NCBI RefSeq assembly: GCF_023704175.1
Contig: NZ_CP084530.1
Location: forward strand, 2,769,501-2,833,500
DNA from: Paenibacillus sp. YPG26
GTDB lineage: Bacteria; Bacillota; Bacilli; Paenibacillales; Paenibacillaceae
Direction of reading: 5' to 3'
Length of the DNA: 64,000 nt
Every line of letters begins with the position of its first letter. Position 1 is the stretch's first letter. The translations under genes were made by a program, and so were the position numbers. The notes beneath the pieces were generated by a model, which saw only the letters and a list, made by a program, of their open reading frames with translations, did no database searches and was not told where the DNA came from. Of this stretch, positions 43,180-50,746 are shown piece by piece.

Positions 43180-44586
43180 TTAGTTTTTCCAGCCAGCCTC
43201 AATTTGTTTGAGTGCGTCGTCCAGTGTAGCTGTACCACTCACGTAGTCCGTCATCCCTTTCCAGAACGTCCCTGCACCCACTTTACCAGGCATCAAGTCA
43301 GAGCCGTCGAAGCGAAGTGTGGAAGCTTCCTGAACCAGCTTCGCCATACGACGATCCGATTCAGATTGATACCAGTCAAGGGAAGCATCATTCATCGGTG
43401 CGATTACGCCACCGGATTGAACCCAGGTCTTGATAGATTCACCTGTAGTGAAGAACTGCATCACCGCACGTACTTCCGGACGATCATTGAACATCGCATA
43501 AATATCGCCTGCTACAAGTACCGGCTTGCCATATTTCTCATCAATTGGCGGCAGATAGAACCAATCGTAGTCCTGGTCCACTTTGGCTGATGCCGGGAAG
43601 AAGCTGGTAATGAAGTTACCCATCAGGTTGAACCAAGCCTTCGGAGGGTTCTCGAACATTGGTTTTGGCGCATCCCCGAACGCTGTCGTTACGATGGATT
43701 TCGTTCCGCCGTACACATAGTCTTTGTTCATCCAGATTTTGGACATTACCTCCACCGCATGCTTGACCTCAGGGGAAGTGAACGGAAGTTCACCTTTTAC
43801 CCATTTATCATAGTTCTCAGGGGTTGTTGTACGAAGCATAATGTTCTCGATCCAGTCCGTTGCCGCCCAGCCTGTTGCCGCACCGCTCTCGATACCGATG
43901 GCCCAAGCTGGATCTCCATCCTTGGCGATCTGTTCAGTCAGAGCCATCATTTCATCCCAAGTCTGTGGAACCTTGTATCCGGCTTCATCAAATTGTTTCT
44001 TTGGGTACCACACAAGGCTCTTCACGTTACTGCGGTTCCAGATGCCGGCCATGATTTTGCCATCCTTGCCGTCCATCATGGACATATCCAGCCAGCTTTG
44101 GTTGTAATTTTGTTTCATTTTGTCCTGATCCAGCACGTTGGTCAGGTCGACAACCTTACCTGTCTTGGCAATCGAATTCAGCAAGCCTGGCTGCGGGAAG
44201 TCCGCAATGTCCGGAGCACTCCCGCCGTCAACACGAATGTTGATGGTGGCTTCGAATTCCTTGGAGCCTTCATATTGAATATCAATTCCTGTTTTGTCTT
44301 CAAAATCCTTAATGCTGCTTTCAAATTTCTTCTGGTCCGCATCCACGAATGGTCCGAACATGGTTACTTTCTTGCCTTTATATTCACCTTTCAACGCTTT
44401 ATCCAGTTCAGCACCTGCTGCCGCAGTTGTTGTCGTGGTGGTTGTATTGTTATTGTTGTTGTTTGTATTCGTAGAAGCCGCAGGATCTGTAGGGCCACCA
44501 CCACTTCCGCAAGCGCTGAGCATCATTGTCAAAGATAGGCATGCTACCATAAGTAGTGAAGCTTTTGTTTTCCCTGTCTTTTTCAT
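43180..44586 (-). CDS. Sugar ABC transporter substrate-binding lipoprotein
   Basis: A 468-residue extracytoplasmic binding protein of family 1 (alpha-glucoside AglE/ThuE type). Signal peptide and lipobox LMLSACG give Cys as lipid anchor. The linker after it is a low-complexity run of about six Asn and seven Thr. The mature part begins KGKKVTMFGPF and continues to ADFPQPGLL, VKSLVWYPKKQFDEAGYKVP and late VAPMNDASLDWYQ-type sequence. ATG 44586 is preferred; a site AAAGGGG lies 12 bases upstream. It is the first gene of the transport operon. Confidence 0.94.
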   Translation of the reverse strand: MKKTGKTKASLLMVACLSLTMMLSACGSGGGPTDPAASTNTNNNNNNTTTTTTTAAAGAELDKALKGEYKGKKVTMFGPFVDADQKKFESSIKDFEDKTGIDIQYEGSKEFEATINIRVDGGSAPDIADFPQPGLLNSIAKTGKVVDLTNVLDQDKMKQNYNQSWLDMSMMDGKDGKIMAGIWNRSNVKSLVWYPKKQFDEAGYKVPQTWDEMMALTEQIAKDGDPAWAIGIESGAATGWAATDWIENIMLRTTTPENYDKWVKGELPFTSPEVKHAVEVMSKIWMNKDYVYGGTKSIVTTAFGDAPKPMFENPPKAWFNLMGNFITSFFPASAKVDQDYDWFYLPPIDEKYGKPVLVAGDIYAMFNDRPEVRAVMQFFTTGESIKTWVQSGGVIAPMNDASLDWYQSESDRRMAKLVQEASTLRFDGSDLMPGKVGAGTFWKGMTDYVSGTATLDDALKQIEAGWKN

Positions 44587-44667
44587 CCTCGCACACATCC
44601 CCTTTAGTAAATGATTAAGAATTGCAGACGTTCGATGTTCCGATGGTCCGAAACCGGTTTCCCTTTT

Positions 44668-44680
44668 GGATCACCTCCTT
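44668..44680 (-). promoter_or_regulatory. Orphan Shine-Dalgarno-like sequence, perfect 13-nt anti-16S match
   Basis: AAGGAGGTGATCC on the minus strand is fully complementary to the 16S rRNA 3' tail GGATCACCTCCTT. It is 82 bases upstream of the binding-protein ATG, and no start codon follows at a usable distance. It fits a ribosome-binding mRNA stabiliser (STAB-SD). Confidence 0.8.
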
Positions 44681-44740
44681 GCAAGTTTATTCATGAGTGA
44701 ATGGAATTATCTTAATCATGCACTAAAAACAAACAATTAA

Positions 44741-44757
44741 ATAGAGCGCTTACATGA
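44741..44757 (-). promoter_or_regulatory. LacI/CcpA-type operator upstream of the binding-protein gene
   Basis: TGTAAGCGCT on the minus strand (44745-44754) matches the core of the TGWAANCGNTNWCA-type operators used by LacI-family proteins and CcpA, with a mismatch at the 3' end. Confidence 0.5.
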
Positions 44758-44863
44758 CTCCTGAAAAAAATAAACTTATCCTCTATAAAAAACAAACTTC
44801 TTCTCATATCAATCTTTATGATCCATTTTGAAAAGCTTTTCATGCAAAATCCGAATACCCGAA

Positions 44864-45868
44864 TTACTTCTCTCGGGATGATTCCCTGACCACCAGCTTG
44901 TGCTTCATACGCTCCCTCATTACTTCTACAGATCCTGTCCCTATAAGCTCATGAAGCTTCTCCGCAGCCCGGTAACCTAATTCGTATATTGGCTGTGCGA
45001 TCGTTGTAAGCTTGGGAACAAACATACTGGCCATTCGATGATTATCAAAACCAACAACAGACACCTGCCCTGGCACAAGGACACTCCGGTCTTTCAAGTA
45101 AGATATGGTTCCCATTGCGAACTCATCCGCGACACAGAACACGGCCGTAAGCTCTGGATACTCGGTAAATAGTTCATGTGCTGCCTGATAGGCATGTTCA
45201 AATCGATGGGCTGCATACTTAATCTTGTGAGAATTGCGCTCAAGACCAAATTCAGCTAGTGCTTTTACGAACCCTCGGTAACGTGGGGGGCCTGAGATGG
45301 AATTATCGTGATTGAATCCGATCATCCCGATCTCCTGGTGTCCAATCTCGATGAGGAACTTCACCGCATCATAAGCGGCGGACTCATCATCAATCTCAAC
45401 GCTGGGAACTTCGAATTCATCCGAATGGGATGATAGCAGCACGAACGGAATTCTGTATCCGACCAGCTTCTCATAATACTCCCGGTATAGAATATCACTG
45501 GCGAACACGACTCCGTCCACTTGCTTCTCGTGAAAGTTATCGATGTACGTGAGCAGCCTATGCTTGTCCCGGTCAGTATTGCATATCATCAGACTGTAAC
45601 CGAGCTTGATGCATGCATCCTGCATTCCCCGAATTACTCCCGAGAAGTAGAAATTCTCAATGTCGGGAATAAGCAGGCCCAGCGTAAAAGATTTTTTGTA
45701 AATCAGCCCTCTGGCGAACGAATTGGGTTGATACTTAAGCTTCTCAATAGCCTCCAGCACGCGAATACGCTTGCTCTCCACAACCGACTGGGGAGTATTC
45801 ATTACACGTGATACGGTGCTGATTGACACGCCCGCCATTTTGGCCACATCTCGAATTGTTGTCTTCAT
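44864..45868 (-). CDS. LacI family transcriptional regulator
   Basis: A 334-residue regulator. The HTH is TTIRDVAKMAGVSISTVSRV with hinge SRVMNTPQSV, and the periplasmic-binding-like domain follows with FCVADEFAMGTISYL and GFDNHRMASMF. By context the ligand is an alpha-glucoside or its product, and it controls the sugar operon and itself; operator-like sites lie on both sides. AAGGAAG precedes the ATG. Confidence 0.94.
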   Translation of the reverse strand: MKTTIRDVAKMAGVSISTVSRVMNTPQSVVESKRIRVLEAIEKLKYQPNSFARGLIYKKSFTLGLLIPDIENFYFSGVIRGMQDACIKLGYSLMICNTDRDKHRLLTYIDNFHEKQVDGVVFASDILYREYYEKLVGYRIPFVLLSSHSDEFEVPSVEIDDESAAYDAVKFLIEIGHQEIGMIGFNHDNSISGPPRYRGFVKALAEFGLERNSHKIKYAAHRFEHAYQAAHELFTEYPELTAVFCVADEFAMGTISYLKDRSVLVPGQVSVVGFDNHRMASMFVPKLTTIAQPIYELGYRAAEKLHELIGTGSVEVMRERMKHKLVVRESSREK

Positions 45869-45944
45869 TTTATTAACTTCCTTTGTTTTGAGAACCTTTT
45901 CAAAGTGATTATAACAAGGTCAAATAAAGATTGGCAAGACGTTT

Positions 45945-45958
45945 TTAAAGCGCTTTCA
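45945..45958. promoter_or_regulatory. LacI-type operator upstream of the LacI gene
   Basis: AAAGCGCTTT (45947-45956) is a perfect 10-bp palindrome within a TGAAAGCGCTTTAA-like site, 77 bases before the regulator ATG. This suggests autoregulation. Confidence 0.55.
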
Positions 45959-46016
45959 TATAAAAAATTTACGTTTATTGGGAATATGACCCAATATTAC
46001 TCCTCTCCTTATTTGC

Positions 46017-46051
46017 ACAAGAACCCCTTTATAATTTAAGGGGATTCTTGT
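46017..46051. terminator. Hairpin downstream of the excalibur gene
   Basis: ACAAGAACCCCTT (46017-46029) pairs with AAGGGGATTCTTGT (46038-46051) with a small mismatch around TATAATTT. T-runs are weak. Confidence 0.65.
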
Positions 46052-46063
46052 GTCTTTAACATG

Positions 46064-46294
46064 TTACTTTTCACAAGCGATGCCGTCGTTATCCCGATCC
46101 AGAGCTTTCCGATAACCCGGCGCCCCTCTTTTTATATTATAATAACCGGCCTTTTTCGCAGCTGTACAGTTCTTGAAATAGAGATTCTTGCTTTGAGCTT
46201 TGGCATCAGCCTCCGGAGCATAAGCTCCGAATCCCTCGGCAGAAGCTATAGCGAGGGTCAGGGCACCCAATACATATTTTGACTTCAATTTCAC
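46064..46294 (-). CDS. Secreted excalibur-domain protein
   Basis: A 76-residue protein. Signal peptide with YVLGALTLAIASAEG, then a single excalibur calcium-binding domain at the C-terminus: KNCTAAKKAGYYNIKRGAPGY and LDRDNDGIACE. The DxDxDGIACE motif is intact. Excalibur domains occur in surface and secreted nucleases, but no nuclease domain is attached here. The start is GTG at 46294, with AGGAGGAAG upstream. Confidence 0.9.
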   Translation of the reverse strand: MKLKSKYVLGALTLAIASAEGFGAYAPEADAKAQSKNLYFKNCTAAKKAGYYNIKRGAPGYRKALDRDNDGIACEK

Positions 46295-46405
46295 TTCTTC
46301 TTCCTCCTATAACGTATTATTCTCATAATTTATCATAGTTTCTTACCACCTATAAGTTAAAATAAGGAAATTTCGACAACGCCATAATTCCTCCACTCTA
46401 CTAAC

Positions 46406-46443
46406 ATAAAAGAGCCGCGGCCTCGAGCAAGGCCACGGTTCTT
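46406..46443 (-). terminator. Intrinsic terminator of the DoxX gene
   Basis: AAGAGCCGCGGCC (46410-46422) pairs with GGCCACGGTTCTT (46431-46443) around TCGAGCAA. The minus strand ends in TTTTATG. Confidence 0.85.
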
Positions 46444-46481
46444 AATATGTTTCTTTTATCTGACTAAGTCATGCATACCTC

Positions 46482-47018
46482 TTACAATTTCGCTGCTGCA
46501 TTTCCTTTTCCTACATTACCTGCTCCCCGGTTGAACAGCTTACCGAACACCGCTCTGAGGTAAGGAAGTACATAATAGTCGGCTCCGAACTTGCCAGCGT
46601 TAGCGCCTGCAGCGACGATGATGACTCCTAGCATGATTAACCATGGATTAGTGCTTACGGTACCGGCATACATGAACATGAAGTTCATTAATAGTCCGAA
46701 GAACGCTGCGGCTGCTGTTAGGCAGCCAAGGATGAGTCCAAGTCCTACCAGGAATTCTCCCAGTGGAATTAATATATTGAACAACTTAGCGTTTGGTATC
46801 GCAAAATGATCAAGGAATGCTACGAAGTTCGGATAGACCAGCTCACCCGTAGCTTTATCCATAACCGGCTTGGCCACTGCGCCTTTCAGGAAGCCGCTTG
46901 CGTCGAAGCCGCCAGTTAACTTATGCCATCCGGCGGTAAGCCATTCCCAACCAACATAGATCCGTACAATGACCAACAGGACTGCTGCAATTTTGTTCTC
47001 TCTTAACCATTTCATCAT
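46482..47018 (-). CDS. DoxX family membrane protein
   Basis: A 178-residue membrane protein with four helices. The DoxX signature IVRIYVGWEWLTAGWHKLTG is at residues 19-38, followed by the helices FNILIPLGEFLVGLGLILG, FFGLLMNFMFMYAG and WLIMLGVIIVAAGANAG. Family members resemble the DoxD subunit of thiosulfate:quinone oxidoreductase and have redox links, but the role here is unknown. ATG 47018 has GGGAG nine bases upstream. Its promoter carries two Fnr-type boxes. Confidence 0.88.
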   Translation of the reverse strand: MMKWLRENKIAAVLLVIVRIYVGWEWLTAGWHKLTGGFDASGFLKGAVAKPVMDKATGELVYPNFVAFLDHFAIPNAKLFNILIPLGEFLVGLGLILGCLTAAAAFFGLLMNFMFMYAGTVSTNPWLIMLGVIIVAAGANAGKFGADYYVLPYLRAVFGKLFNRGAGNVGKGNAAAKL

Positions 47019-47048
47019 CTTAACCATCTCCCTGTTCTTTATGTCTTT

Positions 47049-47054
47049 ATTGTA
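47049..47054 (-). promoter_or_regulatory. -10 element of the DoxX gene
   Basis: TACAAT on the minus strand. Its predicted start point (47042) is 41.5 bp from the centre of the first Fnr-like box. Confidence 0.65.
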
Positions 47055-47075
47055 GAGCCTCTACGAAACACAAAA

Positions 47076-47091
47076 TGTGACATACATCACA
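47076..47091. promoter_or_regulatory. Fnr-type box 1, DoxX promoter
   Basis: TGTGACATACATCACA is a perfect TGTGA-N6-TCACA site, the consensus of B. subtilis Fnr (and of E. coli CRP). Confidence 0.8.
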
Positions 47092-47095
47092 CTTT

Positions 47096-47111
47096 TGTGA
47101 TTTTTTTCACA
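47096..47111. promoter_or_regulatory. Fnr-type box 2, DoxX promoter
   Basis: TGTGATTTTTTTCACA is a second perfect TGTGA-N6-TCACA site, 20 bp upstream of the first (centre to centre). Confidence 0.72.
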
Positions 47112-47137
47112 AATATTTAGGACAGACATTATTTCTG

Positions 47138-47180
47138 TAAAAAGAGCAGCCCGGCGGAGATCTCCACCGAAGCTGCTCGT
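47138..47180 (-). terminator. Intrinsic terminator of the MobA-like gene
   Basis: GAGCAGC (47144-47150) pairs with GCTGCTC (47172-47178) with inner GGCGGAG/CTCCACC pairing. The minus strand ends in TTTTTAC. Confidence 0.88.
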
Positions 47181-47190
47181 AAGTTCCTAC

Positions 47191-47811
47191 TCAATTTGTC
47201 GTGTATATGATGCTGCTTTCTACCCGGCTTGTTCCATCCGGTGCAAGCCCTGGCTCATCAAGACTTCTAACGAATCCCAGATCCAGTCCCATCTCCTCGA
47301 ATCGGTGCTCAAGTATATCCAGGCTGTTAAGCCTGCGGATTAGCGAAGCTGGGCGATAATCACCATTATTTATCAAGGTCTGAATATATCGCGCACAGGA
47401 CTTGTCATACACACCGTGAAGCGGATAGCTGACGCCGCCAATCCATGGAATCGCGGCTTCATACCCCTCCTGCTTGCACTCCAGCAGCAGTGAAGCGGCT
47501 GCAGCAGAAATGTAAGGCATATCGCAGCCGACCGTCCATATATTCGAATGTTTGGATAGGCTAAGCCCTGCATACATTCCTCCAAGCGGCCCTCTCCCTC
47601 GGTAGAAATCAGTAATTATTCTTATACCCGGATCGAGATTCCTCAGAAATGGCCGCGGGTCCGGCGTAGCAACAATTATCTCTTCACATACTTCCTGCAT
47701 TTCCCTGATTTGAGTATGAATCAGCAGCCCTCCGTTATAGGGAAGGAGTGCCTCCACCTGACAATCTCCCTGAGCCTCGGAACTGCCTGCCAGTATCAAT
47801 CCAGTTAACAT
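47191..47811 (-). CDS. MobA-like nucleotidyltransferase with degenerate N-terminus
   Basis: A 206-residue protein of the MobA fold (molybdenum cofactor guanylyltransferase). FYRGRGPLGGMYAGL and WTVGCDMPYI are canonical. The nucleotide-binding start is degenerate: LAGSSEAQGDCQVEALL in place of LAGGxSxRMGxxKALL, so the Gly pair, RMG and Lys are lost. No other molybdopterin gene is nearby. It may be inactive, or may use another substrate. ATG 47811 has AGGAGG seven bases upstream; the frame extends to 47913 without a site. Confidence 0.8.
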   Translation of the reverse strand: MLTGLILAGSSEAQGDCQVEALLPYNGGLLIHTQIREMQEVCEEIIVATPDPRPFLRNLDPGIRIITDFYRGRGPLGGMYAGLSLSKHSNIWTVGCDMPYISAAAASLLLECKQEGYEAAIPWIGGVSYPLHGVYDKSCARYIQTLINNGDYRPASLIRRLNSLDILEHRFEEMGLDLGFVRSLDEPGLAPDGTSRVESSIIYTTN

Positions 47812-47934
47812 CCTGTTACCTCCTGTGATCAGAATGGGATTAGAGCTCTTACAAGCCTTAAGTCCAAAAAAGGCATAAGCCCTGGTGCAATACCAAGGGT
47901 CTATGCCGCACATCCATATTCCTTCTACTATCTT

Positions 47935-48342
47935 CTATTGACCGAAAAATACGGAGATTTCTCGTTCGGCATTCTCCGGGCAATCTGATCCATGAATCAC
48001 ATTGGCTTCAACAGAGGTTCCAAAATCACCGCGTATCGTACCTGGTGCAGCTTCAGCCGGATTGGTGGCCCCGATCATACTTCTGGAGAGCTGAACGGCA
48101 TTCTCCGCTTCCCATACCATAGCGAACACGGGACCAGATGTAATATAGTCGACTACTTCCTGAAAGAACGGCTTTGTACTTAAGTGCGCGTAATGCTGCT
48201 CAGCCATCGCGCTATCCATCAATAGCTGTCTCGCATGAACCAGCCTGAACCCTCTATGCTCAAATCTGCTCATTATCTCACCAACGAGCCCCCGCTTGGT
48301 ACCATCCGGCTTCACCATTACAAATGTCTGTGTTAATGCCAT
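47935..48342 (-). CDS. ndk: Nucleoside diphosphate kinase
   Basis: A 135-residue enzyme exchanging the gamma phosphate between NTPs and NDPs. The phospho-His is in [35 protein letters not shown] and [12 protein letters not shown] are canonical. It ends at ISVFFGQ, about 13 residues before the end of B. subtilis Ndk (EELVSYQ...), so the C-terminal extension is missing but the active core is intact. AGGAGATGAG precedes the ATG. It is 92 bases from the MobA-like gene, with no terminator between. Confidence 0.95.
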   Translation of the reverse strand: MALTQTFVMVKPDGTKRGLVGEIMSRFEHRGFRLVHARQLLMDSAMAEQHYAHLSTKPFFQEVVDYITSGPVFAMVWEAENAVQLSRSMIGATNPAEAAPGTIRGDFGTSVEANVIHGSDCPENAEREISVFFGQ

Positions 48343-48407
48343 ATGCTCATCTCCTCTACTTACTTTCTCATTGTAGTTCGCCTATAACCTCTAATCTGTG
48401 CGTTAGC

Positions 48408-49490
48408 TCACAGCTTCTTAAGCACTCGCCGCGGATGCCAGCGTACTGCCAGCTGACGTCCCATACGTGCGAATCCGCCAAGATCCGGTTCGATTAACCA
48501 CTTAGTGATCTGCCGTGTCTGTGGCAGGGCAAGAATAACCGTAATACCTACAATAGCTATCGCAAGAACAACGAGATCGGCGGGTTGACGGACATTGTCA
48601 TACAGCCCGAGCCGGATTCCGCTTCGGATGAACAGGCCATGGAGTAAGAAGACATACAGTGTTCTGGATCCCAGACTTGTTATAATCGAACGTTGCTGTG
48701 GTATGAGAGCCAGAAAGGTCAAGCTTCCCGCAGCTTGCAGTAAATACCAGCCGATCCGGGTTAATGCGGCAGCAGGTCCTTCTATGCCCATCTCCGCATA
48801 GGTGAACTTGCCGTACAGCCAATCCGGTGTACTGTGCCAAGCCAGCAGCAGCGAGACCGCAGCAAGCAGAATGATAGACAGGCCGCCTAGCCCTATGCGG
48901 CTTGGTCCGCTGCATAAGACCAGCAGCTTGCGTGTATGAAGGCTGTAACCTGCTGCGAAGAATGGCAGGAATACAAATAAGCGGGACAGGCTGAGCCAGG
49001 AACCATCGTGTCCCAGATAACCGGCAGCCACACCCAAAGCCGCAGAGATCAGAACAGGATGCTTGAGATTCAGCGCACACATAATCCGGAGCAGAACCCG
49101 CCACCCGATATGGGCTACAAGGAACCAAAGCATCAGATAAGGAACAAAAAAGGAATGCTTCTGCTGAGAAGCCTGAAAGAATAATACATCAAGCGTTGAA
49201 TATAGAGTCTGAAAAATTACATAATGAACGGCAATAGAACCAAGAGATGCGAGTCCTTTCCTTCCGAGCAGATTATGCCTTGAGAAATACCCGGTCACAA
49301 ATGCGAAGAGCGGGATATGGAATATAAAGATCCAGGCATGCAGATCCTCCAGCATTCCGAACCGGCTCATTACGGGCTCAATCCCTGTGGCGATTACGAC
49401 CAATAGAATCAGAACAAACCTCAGATTAAGCATCCAGGTATCATCATTCACTTCTGATAAGCTGTTGTCTTTCTCTTCTTGAGTCTTCAT
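48408..49490 (-). CDS. Acyltransferase 3 family membrane protein
   Basis: A 360-residue protein with about ten helices. It has the acyltransferase-3 features: an N-terminal NLRFVLILLVVIATGIEP, FIFHIPLFAFVTGYFS with the catalytic-region His, and VPYLMLWFLVAHIGW. Family members acetylate or succinylate sugars of surface polymers using cytosolic acyl-CoA. B. subtilis YkrP and YfiQ look similar. The acceptor is unknown. GGAGACATG lies upstream. It diverges from fnr. Confidence 0.88.
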   Translation of the reverse strand: MKTQEEKDNSLSEVNDDTWMLNLRFVLILLVVIATGIEPVMSRFGMLEDLHAWIFIFHIPLFAFVTGYFSRHNLLGRKGLASLGSIAVHYVIFQTLYSTLDVLFFQASQQKHSFFVPYLMLWFLVAHIGWRVLLRIMCALNLKHPVLISAALGVAAGYLGHDGSWLSLSRLFVFLPFFAAGYSLHTRKLLVLCSGPSRIGLGGLSIILLAAVSLLLAWHSTPDWLYGKFTYAEMGIEGPAAALTRIGWYLLQAAGSLTFLALIPQQRSIITSLGSRTLYVFLLHGLFIRSGIRLGLYDNVRQPADLVVLAIAIVGITVILALPQTRQITKWLIEPDLGGFARMGRQLAVRWHPRRVLKKL

Positions 49491-49589
49491 TTGTCATGTC
49501 TCCGTTTCTCTTCCTGGAAGAGGATTTCTCTATATCTCTTCTTCCAAGCCTCCTATACCCGGAGTGTAACAAACGCAGCTTTTCCGTAA

Positions 49590-49628
49590 TATGACTGAAG
49601 TCACAGCTGGACTGTGATGAATTTCATA
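49590..49628 (+). promoter_or_regulatory. Two Fnr-type boxes upstream of fnr
   Basis: TATGACTGAAGTCACA (49590-49605) and TGTGATGAATTTCATA (49613-49628) each have one mismatch to TGTGA-N6-TCACA. TAGACT (49627-49632) could be a -10 element, with the first box centred at -41.5 and the second overlapping the promoter. Autoregulation is inferred. Confidence 0.55.
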
Positions 49629-49732
49629 GACTTCTCAGGGTATTTCTGCTTAAAGATCAGAGGTTTCCCTGATAACGAGAAATGGAAGTTCGGGTTATGA
49701 TTAATTCAGCGGATAACAAGGAGGACGAACGG

Positions 49733-50473
49733 ATGATGACCAAACAATCAGGAACACAAACAGCGAATCTTAACCAGGACCAGGCACAAGGTATTCGGCA
49801 ATTTTTCTCAGAGGAGAACTTTGAGCGTCTCAGCAGTATCATGTATCCCAAAAATGTTCACAAAGGTTCCAATCTGTTCTGGGAAGGCGACACTGCGGAC
49901 TACCTATACTATGTTCGCAGCGGCCGTATCAAGGTAACGAAATCGGCAGATGACGGCAAAGAATTCACGCTGTATCTTCATAACAAGGGCGATCTTATCG
50001 GTTACGGGGATGTCTTGTCTGAATCCGTTCATATGTTAAGTGCGGAAGCGCTTGAGAATTGTGAAGTGGGCGTTATTCAGCGAAAGGATCTTGAAGTGCT
50101 GCTCTGGCAGCATGGGGATCTGGCTGTTGAATTCATGCGCTGGCAGGGAATGACTCATCTGCTGACCCAGACTAAGATGCGCGATCTTCTCATGTTCGGG
50201 AAGACCGGTGCACTCTGCTCCCTGCTCATCCGTCTGAACAACTCGTACGGGCAAGCTCACGGCAAGCACCGCCGCCTGTCCATCAAGATCAACAACACAG
50301 AAATGTCGGATATGATCGGTGCCACCCGGGAAAGTGTTAACCGTATGCTTAGTGACCTGAAAAAAGACGGGATTATCGAGATCGAAGATGGTCACATCGT
50401 TATCTACGACCTGGAGCACCTGCGCGATGTGTGTCACTGTGATAACTGTCCGGCACATATTTGCCGGGTATAA
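49733..50473 (+). CDS. fnr: Fnr-type oxygen-sensing transcriptional regulator
   Basis: A 246-residue Crp/Fnr regulator. The cyclic-nucleotide-like domain covers residues 30-145 and the HTH is EMSDMIGATRESVNRML, with the E..S..R recognition residues of the TGTGA class. The C-terminus DVCHCDNCPAHICRV has Cys236, Cys239 and Cys244 in the spacing C-x2-C-x4-C of B. subtilis Fnr (Cys227, Cys230, Cys235), where Asp141 is the fourth ligand; Asp151 is in register here. There is no N-terminal cluster as in E. coli FNR. ATG 49733 has AAGGAGG eight bases upstream; ATG 49682 has none. It likely drives the DoxX promoter and itself. Confidence 0.95.
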   Translation: MMTKQSGTQTANLNQDQAQGIRQFFSEENFERLSSIMYPKNVHKGSNLFWEGDTADYLYYVRSGRIKVTKSADDGKEFTLYLHNKGDLIGYGDVLSESVHMLSAEALENCEVGVIQRKDLEVLLWQHGDLAVEFMRWQGMTHLLTQTKMRDLLMFGKTGALCSLLIRLNNSYGQAHGKHRRLSIKINNTEMSDMIGATRESVNRMLSDLKKDGIIEIEDGHIVIYDLEHLRDVCHCDNCPAHICRV

Positions 50474-50610
50474 TCTGGCCCGAATGATCTGTATATAGGC
50501 TCTCTTGAAATCCATAATCTAATGTTCTTAGAATCCTCCGCAGTCCTCCTTGTTCACCAGATCGGTTAGCGTAGTTTAGGAGTGTTCAGCTTCGCATACT
50601 CTGAGTCACA

Positions 50611-50652
50611 ACAGAAAGAAGCACCTACAACCTGCGGGTTGAAGGTGCTTCT
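50611..50652. terminator. Bidirectional hairpin between fnr and selO
   Basis: AAGCACCT (50619-50626) pairs with AGGTGCTT (50643-50650), enclosing AACC/GGTT. The minus strand continues CTTTCTGTTGTG. Confidence 0.75.
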
Positions 50653-50746
50653 TGTGATATTATCTGCAGCGCGCGAAGCTTCCAGCGCGCGCTGCCCGGC
50701 GTTAGGTAACGATGGGCAATCACTTACTTTTACAGCCGAGCACCGA

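Noticed and set aside
43759..44538. Plus-strand frame of 259 residues opposite the binding-protein gene
   Set aside because: It is antisense to a clear lipoprotein gene, and has no ribosome binding site or domain.
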